Source: Dichotomocladium elegans
Taxonomy: Eukaryota; Mucoromycota; Mucoromycetes; Mucorales; Lichtheimiaceae
Assembly (NCBI GenBank): GCA_025716815.1
Contig: JAIXMN010000005.1
Location: 62,001 to 126,000, forward strand
Direction of reading: 5' to 3'
DNA length: 64,000 nt
The notes under the pieces were generated by a model. It saw only the letters and a program-made list of their open reading frames with translations, ran no database searches and had not been told where the DNA came from. Every line of letters begins with the position of its first letter. Position 1 is the stretch's first letter. Shown in pieces: positions 10,438 to 21,755 of this stretch. The position numbers and the translations under genes were made by a program.

Positions 10438-10896
10438 TTATCCGGACTGGACCGAAAGAGCAGGGGGAGCCGGAGTGCTGCTGAAAAAATGGCTTTCCAC
10501 CACAATTTCTGGAATAGGCGACAAGGCTTGAGAACCTTTGGTCGGTGGGGAAAAGTCGTCGAGCATGCCTGTGGACCATCGTTTTCGGGTCTTGCCAGCA
10601 AGATGCGTCGTCGGCCTGGTGTTGGTGGGTATATGATCTGTTGTCTTTGCTGATTTCTGAAACGGTGGAGATGCATCGACGGTGGTGGCTGGCACATCTT
10701 TTGGAAAGAGAGCAGCTTGGATACAGTGGAACAGCAAATCGTGGTCGATTCCCTCATAGCAAGCAGTATCTTGATCATTCCGTTGATATCTGTCACTGCT
10801 ATTGTTGAACCAGCGTTTTGGGAAAGGCCAAGTGTTGCGTTTTCTTTTCTGCTTGTAGTCGCGGCGTTTTTGGAACAGTTGAGTGATAAAGCTCAT
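10438..10896 (-). CDS. Small hypothetical protein
   Basis: Reading from the ATG at 10896 gives 152 aa starting MSFITQLFQKRRDYKQKRKR. The rest is rich in Pro, Thr and Ser, with a basic N-terminus and an FPKRWFNNSSDRYQ stretch. No domain is recognised. The frame extends upstream to 11058, but the internal ATG is preferred because the extension reads like non-coding sequence. It precedes the PKA gene on the opposite side of an 824-bp spacer. It may be a lineage-specific gene or a chance frame. Confidence 0.35.
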   Translation of the reverse strand: MSFITQLFQKRRDYKQKRKRNTWPFPKRWFNNSSDRYQRNDQDTACYEGIDHDLLFHCIQAALFPKDVPATTVDASPPFQKSAKTTDHIPTNTRPTTHLAGKTRKRWSTGMLDDFSPPTKGSQALSPIPEIVVESHFFSSTPAPPALSVQSG

Positions 10897-11720
10897 AGCT
10901 TGAAAAGAGTTATGTACGTAACGCAGTAAAAGAGGAAAGAAATAGCTGAAGGGGGAGGGCTCGGTTTTGTGAGTAAGAGGAGCAAGAGTTTCAGCTGCTC
11001 TGTTGACCCAGCGCACATAAACAAAAGACCACTTGTCAAATAAAATAAATCGATGCACTTATCCATACCCTCACCTTCCTTTATTTGTAGCCTGTAGATT
11101 GCCCCGTGCACACAACATAACATCAATGTCATTATTCACCTCATTTCGCTGCTTCCCATCAACGGTCTTTATGTCATGGATCTCAAATTGACGTACTCAA
11201 TAATCCGTATTTCTTCATCCAAGTCAGCTCCCAAATGGCTTTGCATGAAGATGCAGTTCCCCTTATATGGCCTATTGGTATTATGAAAGGAGGATAGAAA
11301 GACTATGTCGGCATGCATTTCTGTTTGCTTGGCTACATACAGCCTTTGACGTTGTGGAGAAAACGGTACCTCCCTATTCGTCGTTTACAGGTGCATTATG
11401 GAAAGTTTATTGTTATGATTGCTAACCAAATCACTGACGAAATAATCATCTACACATGTCTATTTTTTTTGAACTGCGAAAAATCTTCAAGCAGCCAACG
11501 TAACATCTCACAGTATGTCATCGCGATTTGTGAAATGCGGAGTCAATTTTATGATTCCAATGGGCAGGTATGGTATACTACTAAGGGTTCAGTGCAAAGA
11601 GATGGGTAAAAAACGAGTATGAATTGGGAAGAAGACGAGATGCGAAATGTTAATAGATATATGAGCGATAGAAAGTGTTTGTGCGTATGTGAGCGAGCGA
11701 GTAAGTGAGAAGAGGTATCA
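10897..11720. other. Spacer between hypothetical ORF and PKA gene 3' end
   Basis: No supported gene. It should hold the PKA 3' UTR and polyadenylation site (minus strand, from about 11720 downward). Small forward frames such as 11313-11609 lack any family signal. Confidence 0.4.
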
Positions 11721-13619
11721 TTAGGAACTGAAATTGACAAAGAGGGCTTGATAAGGATCCTCGCCATCGGAGTCCTGTTCCGGTAACTTGGTGTCAGGGT
11801 ACTTTTCGAAATTCCCTGTATCGCCAGGGTGACGATATTTGGGTATAATCGGTGCCTTTTGTGAAACATCAGAATCATACATCAGGACCATGTATAGAAG
11901 GTTTCGTTGCTGTTATTCTATACATACTCGCACCGTCTTTTCAAGTAACCCGATCCAATCGACGCCTCTGAACCACTTGTGGCGCTTTACCTCCTCAGGA
12001 CCACCCTTTGCATAGTTGTATTAGAATGTAACAAAATCTATATCACACTTTCACGGCACTCTACCTTGAGATTTCCGAGGCGTTTCGTTCGATCACCTAC
12101 TAGTAGTCGCTTGAGCAAATCCTTTGCCAGGTGATCGAAATGGCTAGGATATTGCACTCTGCATGCTAGTATTTTCTCGTATATACCAAAGGAATTATCG
12201 TCGAAAAACGGTGGATAGCTATGGAGGGTAGGAGAATGAAACTAGTCAGCAGGTCGTCCCATGCATTTTTTTCTCCGACGTCATTAATGATTTATTTACC
12301 CTGCAAGCATCTCAAAGATCAGAATACCAAGAGCCCACCAGTCAACGGCTTTGCCGTGCCCTTTGCTCTGGATGACCTCAGGCGCAAGGTACTCGGGAGT
12401 GCCACAAAGTGTCCATGTTCTGTCCTCAATAACCTTTGCAAAGCCAAAGTCGGTGAGTACCACATGGCCGTCTTGGTCGAGCAGCAGATTCTCGGGCTTA
12501 AGATCGCGGTAGACAATATTTTTAGAGTGGAGGTACTCGATCGCCAATACAATTTCCGATGCATAAAATCGTGTCATATCGTTCGTGAAGCGGCCTGCGC
12601 GACGGAGATGTGAGAACAATTCACCACCAACAACGTACTCAAGCAGCATGTAAAGATTTGTTGTATCCTGGAATGCACAAAACCTAGCGAGCACCACGGG
12701 GATATTAGTTTTATCTCGTACCTAAGGGCATAGTCCTGACTCTTTCTCTTTTCTCTCTCTTTTTCGGGATAAAAACAAGTCAAATAAATAAACACGCACA
12801 GATCGACAATGAATGGGAACCGGACCGACGCCAAGATCTGCTTCTCCCACAGCATATGCTCAACCTGAATATGCAAGAGAGCATTAGCATACGTAACTTA
12901 ATAAACAGCTCTCATTTCCATTTTCACCTCCCTCCCCCTGTCCTTTTTTTTTTTTTTTAAAAAAAAAAAAAGCAAGTAGACGACAACGTACCTGCTTAAG
13001 CCGCACAACCTCAGATTTTTTTAGCACCTTCATGGCGTAGAACTTGTTACTCGACATAAATCGTGTCAGGTACACCCGACCAAAAGTGCCAGTGCCTGGT
13101 CACACAATTCACACCCGCATGCACATACATACGCACATGTTTGGATTAAGTTCAGCGCTATCATGGCCCGTTCGCTGTTTGCTCACCTAATGTGTCTAGG
13201 AGTTCAAAGTCTTTAAGCCCAAAGCTAGGATTGGATACATAGACAGGTGGGCGGGTATGGAAATACTGAAGTCGCTTAGCTTGTTGCTGTTGATATAAAG
13301 ACTGCGGCGTCGCTGTTTGGTTGTTGCTGTTGTTGTTGTTGTCATATTGGGTTCCACTCAAAGGGTGATTAGGTGGTAAGTTTTGTGTCGATGACGGAGA
13401 CAGCGGAGCTTGTCGTCTGCCAGTGGATCGCAATGATTGTTGCTGGTAAGCACGGAGATTGGTCAAATAGACGGTGTGGTTATTGCCGAGCATCATGGGG
13501 GTCCCGTTGATCTTTTTGCCATCGACCAGAGATGGTACTGGTACTACTGTTGCTGGCGCAGCGCTGTTGCTTAGCACTTTAAACGGTCTTTCTTCGTTAT
13601 TTCTGGATTGCGTGTCCAT
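11721..13619 (-). CDS. cAMP-dependent protein kinase catalytic subunit
   Basis: AGC Ser/Thr kinase, the catalytic subunit of PKA, held inactive by a regulatory subunit until cAMP rises. Seven exons (13619-13187, 13095-12992, 12864-12800, 12683-12300, 12218-12065, 12005-11928, 11855-11721) give 450 aa. The N-terminal 140 residues are Asn/Gln/Ser-rich with a QQQQ run, a fungal feature. The glycine loop GTGTFGRV is split by intron 1, and AMKVLKK holds the ATP lysine. The catalytic loop YRDLKPEN lies at about 259-266, DFG at about 279-281, and the activation loop is [15 protein letters not shown]. The C-terminus has FEKYPD and ends LFVNFSS, whose F-x-x-F is the AGC hydrophobic motif of PKA. Introns carry a T15/A13 tract at 12944-12971. 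Identity is certain. Confidence 0.97.
12944..12971. repeat. T15-A13 homopolymer inverted tract in PKA intron
   Basis: Fifteen T followed directly by thirteen A on the plus strand, inside the second intron of the PKA gene. It is self-complementary and may be a sequencing-sensitive or slippage-prone site. Confidence 0.8.
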
Positions 13620-14504
13620 TGGCAAGGGATGGGTTGTGAGTGTGGCTTCAAGAGAACAGAAAAGGGCTGAAAAAAGAGTTAAGGGGCAGGAAGAGAGCGT
13701 AGGGAGAAGGGGAGGGGAGAAATGTGGTAGTAGTGTCTTTTTTACACTTTGACCGTCTATTTGAGGCAATGTAGCACACTACACTTTTCATGTCGGCTGT
13801 TCCGATCCCACGACAGACGACAGCAATTACTGGGAAGCCACCACACACACACATGTACACATATATAAAAAATACATAGACCGCTATCCTTCGTGCCAGG
13901 AGAAGCGAGCTTTCTGTATCTTTCTTGGTATTTCTCCAATGGTTGTAATTGATCATTCATTGTAGCTTTTTCACGTGTACGCAGAGGGGAGATCTATACC
14001 CTGTGAGCAGCATACAGTACCACCGCCTGAGCTGCGCTCTTTTACATTATTTTGGGGACAGAAAATGGGGGGAGCAGGTTGTGGAGAGAGAGACGCCTGG
14101 TGGGGGTTCGGGTCAACTAAACTGCAACAGCGGGAAGCCACGAATAATCGACGCACTTAACACTTTGCAATTTACTCAAATCGTTCCTTACGTTTATATC
14201 TCTCTCGCTCTTTTTCCATTGCTAAACGCTTAGTATTATTGAGTATATGTATTGTACTATATCGTAAACGCCATCTGATTGCCTTCGCTTTAATGCGATT
14301 ATGGTATTGCTGAAATAGTGAAGTCATAGCGCGCTACTGAACTCATTCTCGGTCTCCTCCCCCAATTTCAATCTGTACACAGACTCTTGCACAGAACACT
14401 TGTCAGAAAAGGAAAAAGGCCGAAGTAACATACCCTTTTCCGACCTTTCACGAAAAAAAATTGTAGGTGTATGGCTCATTTGACTTTTTTGATATTCTAG
14501 ATCT
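13620..14504. other. Spacer holding PKA promoter and CGR1 3' region
   Basis: Both flanking genes are on the minus strand, so this region carries the PKA 5' leader and promoter. The plus strand is purine-rich at 13664-13730. A CA repeat lies at about 13842-13852 with a following TATATAAAAAA (13861-13871). No gene seen. Confidence 0.5.
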
Positions 14505-15143
14505 CTACACTCGAGCCTTCTTCCGTGCTTCTCTCTTACGCAGACGCTGGAGACGCTTCGCCGACATCTGTAACCCCAAGATGAGTTGGACAATCCATGT
14601 ACAGGATGTTTTTTTCCCCTTTGGGTATTTCTTACCTTGGCCGCCAAAGCTTCGTATCGTTCTTTCTCTTCCTTGATCCGCTTGCGCTCCAAAGTAATCT
14701 CTCGTTTCCGCTACAGACAGACCACATTAGTTCAACTCTCTCTTTTTTCGAAAACAAGTTTCGGTCAATCCATAACCCGTTTGTTGATACTTGCGTCCTT
14801 TTCTGCTTTTCGTTCGTCTTTGAGTTGCTTCTCGAGGGATTTGACTGCATTTAATTTGGCCCGCTCTTCGCTGCGCTGCTCCCATGTCATACGCAAGCTC
14901 TTTGCTTTCTGTGCACGGCTGGTGGGTGTCTTTTTCAGTTTCCATGCCTTGCCTGTTTGCCCAAAAATGCATGAGTTTTTTTTTTCGAATTAGGCAAGTC
15001 GTTCACAAAACCGATCTGTAGACGCCAATGATCGCCTTTATTTCGCTGACTCTTTGGATTGATATCGTACCTGATACCCGTTTGTTGATTGTGTCGACGA
15101 CACCACCAACGGCTACTTTAAGATCTTTTTCGTCTGTTGACAT
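14505..15143 (-). CDS. CGR1: Cgr1 family rRNA-processing protein
   Basis: Small basic nucleolar protein needed for 60S ribosomal subunit assembly in yeast. Exons 15143-15071, 14952-14777, 14710-14636 and 14567-14505 join in frame to 128 aa, close to the yeast length of 120. Diagnostic features are a GKAWKLKKTPTSRAQKAKSL segment followed by MTWEQRSEERAKLNAVK. A long charged helix EKQLKDERKAEKDASINKR follows, and the Cgr1 signature ERKRIKEEKERYEALAAKMS sits close to the C-terminus, which ends in a Lys/Arg-rich tail. Coiled-coil propensity is high throughout. It is divergently arranged with ADA3 across a 591-bp shared promoter region. Confident family call. Confidence 0.92.
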
Positions 15144-15734
15144 GGTATGAACTTGTTTATGCAAATGTACTGAATTTAAATCAGCCAAAGGGAAAAGTGT
15201 AAAAAAAAAAAAAGGACTTCTGTTTTTAGGCAGATGAGGGCGAGCGGGGACGAAATTTGACCAAACTGAACGGAAGGGCAATCATGAAGAGGACTAACCT
15301 CGTTTGGGGTGGTGGATTTTGGTGATGCCTCAAGTGCGAACTAGAACGAGCCACTTTGTAATGTAAAAGATAAAAGCCTTTTGATCCGGAAGCACAAAGT
15401 AGCCCATCCAGTAAGAAAGGCAGACAAACTAGAATAATCCTATTCAAATGAATAGCCGTTACGCAGCCTGAGGTCAGATATGCAGAAGGCAAAACCCGAT
15501 TCATGGTGACTTTTTTCACAGACGATGTTCGAACAAACAAATCGAACAACTGGGGGAGCCAAATTAAAAAACGCAGAGAGGCAGTCCAATACCCACTGGA
15601 GGAAACATATGCGCCACCCCCCGCCCTTCCCCGACGCCCTCTTTCCCCCTTTTCTCTCTGCCCGGCTCATTCCTTCACACACACACGCACATACTCTCTT
15701 TTTGTTTTCTTCCTTTTCCCGCACTACCAAAACC
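15144..15734. promoter_or_regulatory. Bidirectional promoter region CGR1/ADA3
   Basis: Divergent spacer. The ADA3 side ends in a strongly pyrimidine-rich leader (15605-15725) just before the ATG. The CGR1 side has an A12 run (15200-15211) near its start. No individual site can be assigned. Confidence 0.4.
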
Positions 15735-17120
15735 ATGGATACCGAATCATCGCGCCGGTATCGCCTACCAACTCACCTTTCCATGAAATTGCCGCAGTAC
15801 CGACAGTACTTTAATCCACCGAGTATCCACTCGCCTTTGCGAGACATTCCGGATCCGCATGACCTGTTCAATATTAAAGAGGACCTGGAAAACATCGCCA
15901 GCGAGCCCGAGACGCGGGCCCAACGATTGCAACGAGACCTTCATCATTTACTAGAAAATGTCAAGGTATTGGAGTCTACGGCTGTTAACGGTAATTGATT
16001 CCAGCACTGCTTTTTTCCCCCGTTTTCGTTTCTCCCCAGTCGCCAGTACCTTTCCCGCGCTCAACGAACCACCTTTACAACGTGTCTCTTTTATTTCTTT
16101 TAGAAATCAAGACGCCTCCCGTAAGACCTATCACAGGTGGAAAGAATATGGAAGTAGTCATGGAAAGAATTAGAAAACAACAACAGCAGCTTCTCCAGCA
16201 ACAACAACAACAACAACAACAGGAACAGCAACAGAGAGCGGCAGTGGAAGAGGATGGTAGGTACCTTTTTTGGAGTATCGGTTTAAATATGTCTATTCAT
16301 GCTAAATATTCTTGACTAGACGATCTTTTCGATACTGGGTATAATAATATGCGCCACAATGCCTCTAGAATATCCAAACATCAGCTCGAGCGTCAGGCGT
16401 ACGTGTGTGTGGGGGGTGGGGTGGGATGAAGCATTGCGCACGCATGGATGAACACAAAAAGCTCGAGAATGATGCAATCGCTGATACGATATTGTTTTCT
16501 CCCACCTCTCATTTGACCTCTTGCTAGTGCATTAGAAGCGTTAAAACGACGACGACGGCGAGACGAGCAAGAGGATGGATCTGAAGGTATGTTGTACAAA
16601 GAGTCTACGTGGAGTAGGAGCATCTAAGGATTGGGTGTTTAATGCATAACGTAGTGTCGGGACGAATCCGAAAATCAGATAGCTCCCCCTATGACTTGTC
16701 TCCGGTAATAATAATAATAATAAAGATCCATTTGATGGTGGATCGCGGGGGGGGGGAAGGGGTGTGTGTGTGTGTGTGTGTGTAGAGGATGGTCCGTACA
16801 TTTAATACTGGTAGATTCTATCTACAGATCACACGAAAGCGCAAGATACCTGATGAACAACCCCAGGGCAGTATGAACAACAGCTTCAGCAATGGCAAGC
16901 GCCGACAACAGAACACATCAGCAGTGACAAACCAAGTTAAGAAACAAAAGAGTGCGACACCCGTCGAGGACGACCTCGATTTTGTGCGCGTCAAACCCCA
17001 TAACCAGGTCCCTATCAGCACGTTCTGGGAAGCCATGGAACCATACTTTAGACCTTTAACTGAAGATGACCGGAAATACCTCATGAAAAAGGTTTGGTCT
17101 CGCTGTGCGTGGGTGCGAAA

Positions 17121-17152
<32 letters not shown>

Positions 17153-18099
17153 GGAGGGAGAACCCGATGATCCTCATACCTCTATTCAAAAAGGAAGACG
17201 ATCCATCCATATACGAGGTTCCTCCGTTAGGAAAACATTACCTGGAGCAGTGGGCTGAGGAAGACAAGGCTATCACCGGCGCGGATCATTCACGATGGTC
17301 TCGATGCTCGGCTTCTTCTTCTTCTGAGGTGGCTGCGCAGCATACACCACCGCATGAAGGACTCCTTGATAGGTTACTATGTGCACTTGTCCCCGAATCA
17401 GCTGACATGCTTGAGTCCGACCGAGATGATGACCGCAACGATGACGACGACGACGATGATGATGATGGTCCGTGTGGGACTGATGAAGAGCATGATCCGG
17501 ATGAGATTATCAGCTATTATGATCACCCGGAGGATCCAGTGTTTGAGGAACGGCTAAAACAAGAAATCCAATACATTGGGTTGCTGAATGACCATGAGTC
17601 GGATGAGGTTAGTCTGTCAGTCTTGTGGATTAAGGAATTGAAAGCTGATTGGGGGGGGCGTTCTGTTAGCACTGGAATGCCTTTGAGGACGATGAGATAT
17701 CGGCTGAAATAAGGCGGCTTGGTCGGGAGCTCAAGGAACAAATCAAGGTGAACGACTATCGTAAAAGCAGCCTGCTCAAGGTTGTAGATACCCAGCTGCA
17801 GTATGATCAATACCGACAAGTCCTCGATGCACTTGAAATGCAAGTGGAGCAGAGTTACATGAAGCGATTCGTAAGTCGGACAGCGTCATGTGTGTGTATC
17901 GACTGAATTGACCAATCATTTGTCATTTATCAAGCGTGTTCAAAAGGCTAAGAAGCGAAAATCCGGATCAACATCGAGATCGGCCTTGTCTGAAAACATA
18001 TTGGCGGCAATGGAGAAACGCACCATGTTTGTGGAAGGGCTTGGGCATTTCTTCAAGGAAAAGAACAACGTCATGCCGACAAAGTCCATCTACAATTGA
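15735..18099 (+). CDS. ADA3: SAGA/ADA complex adaptor Ada3 (Ngg1)
   Basis: Adaptor subunit that links Gcn5 histone acetyltransferase to SAGA and ADA complexes. Nine exons (15735-15990, 16104-16256, 16320-16398, 16528-16586, 16655-16704, 16828-17091, 17194-17607, 17670-17870, 17935-18099) give 546 aa. The N-terminal third has a polyGln run (about residues 105-125) and basic stretches. The family core is VPISTFWEAMEPYFRPLTED, then DDPSIYEVPPLGKHYLEQWA, where VPPLGKHY is the Ada3 hallmark. An Asp-rich run follows, then WNAFEDDEISAEIRRLGREL and a C-terminal coiled coil with a basic patch RVQKAKKRK. The intron at 17092-17193 (102 nt with a GA repeat) is stop-free and a multiple of three, so retention would add 34 residues. 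Other introns hold AAT and GT repeats. Confidence 0.93.
16762..16786. repeat. GT microsatellite in ADA3 intron 5
   Basis: (TG)n of about 12 units preceded by a G10 run (16748-16757), inside the intron before exon 6. An (AAT)n run lies at 16705-16724 in the same intron. Confidence 0.8.
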
Positions 18100-18393
18100 C
18101 ACAAAAAGTATATACATTCCTATATGTATTTTGTTTTTTAATCTGTAAAATTCCTCTCATGCAGCATTCTTTTTTTTTTATCGCCCATTCATTCCATCCA
18201 TCCACACTCTTCATCCAAATCATCCAACGTCTTCCTTCTTGCGCCTCACTTCCCCCTTCCTCCCCCCCCGACACAATCCCATCCTCCCATCCCATGCGGG
18301 TAGTGTGGATAAACCATCTATGTACACTGGTACTTTATAATAAACCACCCAGTGAAGATGACAATGCAAACTTGAAATTTATGTACAATGCAA
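18100..18393. terminator. Convergent 3' ends of ADA3 and the Mus7-like gene
   Basis: A 294-bp tail-to-tail spacer, T-rich then C-rich on the plus strand, with a T-run at 18169-18179 and TTATAATAAA at about 18336-18345. It must contain both polyadenylation regions. Confidence 0.5.
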
Positions 18394-21363
18394 TCAATGA
18401 TAACTCGATCCTCCGAGCAGACAATCCTGTCGTTGCGAAAGGCATTCGCTATAATTATCGTAGAGTGGTCCGATGCGTGAACAGAGTTCCTGCGTATCAT
18501 CCAAGAGTTTGGAAACTCCCGGTAATGCAGCCATGCGCTGTGCATCTCCCAGTCCGTGCCATTCACCCCCCTTGTCAAATCCTAGCAGCACACGAAGCAC
18601 AAAGAGCCAGTGCCACATCTTTTCAACGCGCTCGTGCAACGCGATCGACTCGTGCCCGAGCCACTCCATGATTTGCTGCCAAACCGTCTCACACGACGAC
18701 TCGGTGAGTAAAACGATCCATGCTTCCAGGACAACGGCATTGCTGGGCGCCACGACAACAACCGTCCCGGTCGGCGGTTCTTCTTCTTCCATCGCAACAT
18801 GCGCCGCATCAGGCCCGAGACGATACAGCATTTTGAGCAACTGCGTTTTTGTGCCTTCCACATTCAATGGAAGTGGTGATGGAAGATGACGCAGCCAATC
18901 AATTGCATATATGAGTACCATGGGTAATTGCCTATCTGCTAAGCTCGTTTTGAGCTCGATCAGCATCTGCACCCGACTCAAAAAACATTGGATCTCCTTC
19001 TCATAGTAGTTTGGCAGGGGTACGATTCGCAGGCTGTTGGATATAAAATAAAAGAAAGTCACCATATTGCATAGCTGGCGATCCTGGTGAACTTCCTCAT
19101 CCCCGCGGCCTTCTAGATGGTCAGCCAAATCTCGGAAGCACTTGTAGAACAGCCGTTTCAACATGTTGTGGCTCACGGTACCATTCTTCTCCAACGTCAG
19201 TTCCTGTCCAAGCACGTGGATGGGAACCTGATAGTCTCCATTCTCGGATAGATCATGATTCAGGTAAAACGTGGCAGAAAATTGGCCGTGACGGTAGCGT
19301 GCATCCGGGAGGACACCAAAATCTACAGAAAAGGGTTGATGGGACTCAATAAAACGAACAAGTGATTCATCTTCGGAAAGTAGCAATGGCTGTGGGTCCA
19401 ATGTCATGGCTGACATATCATCATCGCCTGAGATGGGTGCGGATGGGCTGGCCAATGGACTACCGGAAAGATCTGGCCACCAGTAAGAATCAAGGGTATT
19501 ATCGACCTGAATGTGATCTCTATCAGGAGAGGGAAATGTGATAGGCGACCGGTGGCGGGGCCGAAGGGTGGTGGTAAAATAACGGTGTGGTTCTGGGCTA
19601 CTCGGCCCAGGGAGGATATATATGCCATGCTGTTGGTTGCTGCGGGTCCGCCTTGGCCGACGCCGGGTTTGTTGGCCCTGTTGGTCATGGGACTGGTCCT
19701 TTAAGGGCTTCTTCATTACTGATAAAGAAAGTTTCTTACGCCCTGAAGGCGGGGGTGCTTTCGCAACTAGACGATCATGGCAGCGACGTTTTACTTGACG
19801 TCTGTTCCGGGGTGGCGGAGAAAGAGATACTGCGCGCCGGGGAGTCGCTCGGCCATCGAGAAAGGTGGACAGTTTTCCATGTTGCATAGATGAAAAAGAG
19901 GATCGCCTCTCTTTGTTACCCTCTTTCTCTTCTCCATCATCACTTTCACTGCTCGTTAACTTGCGGTCGTTCTCATCATCTGAAAAATACTCAACCACAG
20001 TACGTTTAGGTTCTGTCACTCGATGTCCTACTCGCACAAACGAGTAGGGAAGGACGCCCTTTGTGGATATAGCAATGTCGCGAGATGTGTTCTTCTTCCT
20101 TGATGGCGGATTGTAATCATCGTCAACCACAAACCCATCCAGGTCATTTTCCTTTTGCTTTTGGGTCCGCGATCGGTATGCTGTACTTAGCAGCGAAGTC
20201 CGCGAAGAAGGCGGTGTTACTGATAGTGCAGTCGGAAACTCCTGTTCGGGAAACGCAAGCACGTGAGAACTGTTCGTAGTCGAGGATATCCTCTCTTTCA
20301 TATCGGTATGCGACTGTGGAGTCGAGGGAAATGCGAAAACATCATATCGATCTTCCGATCGCATTGTGGTGGCACTGGTGCGACTCGGCATGATCCCCCG
20401 CCCCTGTAACGGATCCGCAGCAAGAAGGGTCGAGTCCAAACTATTTGCATCATCGTCGTCATCTTCTTCTTCATCAATCCGTGGCGCAGGCCTTCGTCGT
20501 TGTTTCTGTCGTCGGCGTTCTCGTTCTTGGGCAGATACACGCTTTCGCTTTTTTGAGTAAGTATGGAACGGCGAACTACTGGACGTTCTTGGCCAAAAAC
20601 TTTTGGTACCAAACGGAGATCGAGCAAGAGAGGGTGAATTGTTCTGGATGTGTGGAAACGCCACCTTCATCTGACGCAATTGCTGGGCCATGACCTCCTC
20701 CTCATCGTCGTTCTGCACATCAATAGAAGCAGTCATTTCATCATTCTCATCGCACTGGTACTCTTCATCATTTCCTTGGATCATGTTGTACTCATCCATC
20801 GGCGAGGGGCTCCTGGCCCTATATAATGGGGACAACGAGGAGGATTGTCGTTGCCGCTGTGGATGACGAGGGGCATTTAACAGCTCAGCGTAGTCGGCTC
20901 GGCGGACCAATGCTTTATACTGTGCACGTTCGATTGTGAAAGGCTGGAGCTGAATAGTACTACGAGGTCGAAGTTGACGCGGAGGGCGAGATGATTTCTG
21001 TTGCTGAGGAAAAGCTTCATTATCGCTCAAAGGTATAGGTTGCGATACTATAGGTGGTGAGTCGCACGTGATCGTATGTACAGAGGCAATATCATCGCCG
21101 TCCTCGTCGCTCGACGAGGGATCCTTTTTTTCTGTACATAGCAGTTCTTAGAAAACAAATATATATGTAAATGTAAGTGTAATGTGAGGTTTACCATGCA
21201 CTGACGATTCGACGAAGAATGAATCGCTGGAAACGCATTGCAATCTCCATGATCGCGCAAACTCTTTCGGTGACATGGTGGCATAAGCACGAACCTGTTC
21301 AATATCGAAATTAACAGGCTCTTGAGTGGACATTGCATCAAGTCCTGCACCAAAGTTGCGCAT
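18394..21363 (-). CDS. Mus7/MMS22-like DNA-damage protein
   Basis: Exons 21363-21195 and 21131-18394 give 968 aa; the start is the ATG at 21363. The clearest family feature is LRPRSTIQLQPFTIERAQYK at about residues 111-130, the N-terminal motif of the fungal Mus7/MMS22 family, which supports replication forks and resists methylating agents. Much of the first 600 residues is Ser/Arg/Pro-rich, acidic and likely disordered, with several basic nuclear-signal-like clusters such as KKRKR. The last 330 residues are predicted globular and helical. Family members I know of are often longer (above about 1200 aa), and the frame stops cleanly at 18394, so this copy may lack part of the C-terminal region or the family may be shorter here. 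Assignment rests mainly on the one motif. Confidence 0.6.
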
Positions 21364-21755
21364 GAATTGGTCAAGTGCAGCTTTTTTCTTTTACAGAGAA
21401 GGAGAGGAAGAGAAAACGGAAAAGGGGGTGGGCGGCTTACAACTTTGAGCTGAGTTTAACCAGAGAGAATTGCAACGCGTCCCATAAAACAAAAGACACG
21501 CGATTTAATGTGACAGGAGATAAGCATAAAGAAGATCAGACTTGCAGATTCAGTGGAGATAAGAGGGGCTAATATATATCGTGGTGGCGCTCTGTTAACG
21601 CGTCTCGATCAACAAGCGCCGAGCAATAAATGTAATGACTTGAGATGATGATACATTTTTGTGCTATACACGGTTTATTAATGAACAAGGAGAGACTACT
21701 AGATAACAAGCGATGAAAACCCAAAAGGAAGCAATGCAAAGGTAAAAGACTCGAA
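21364..21755. other. Spacer: Mus7-like promoter and phospholipase 3' region
   Basis: Both neighbours are on the minus strand. The plus strand is purine-rich at 21398-21425. No gene seen. Confidence 0.45.
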
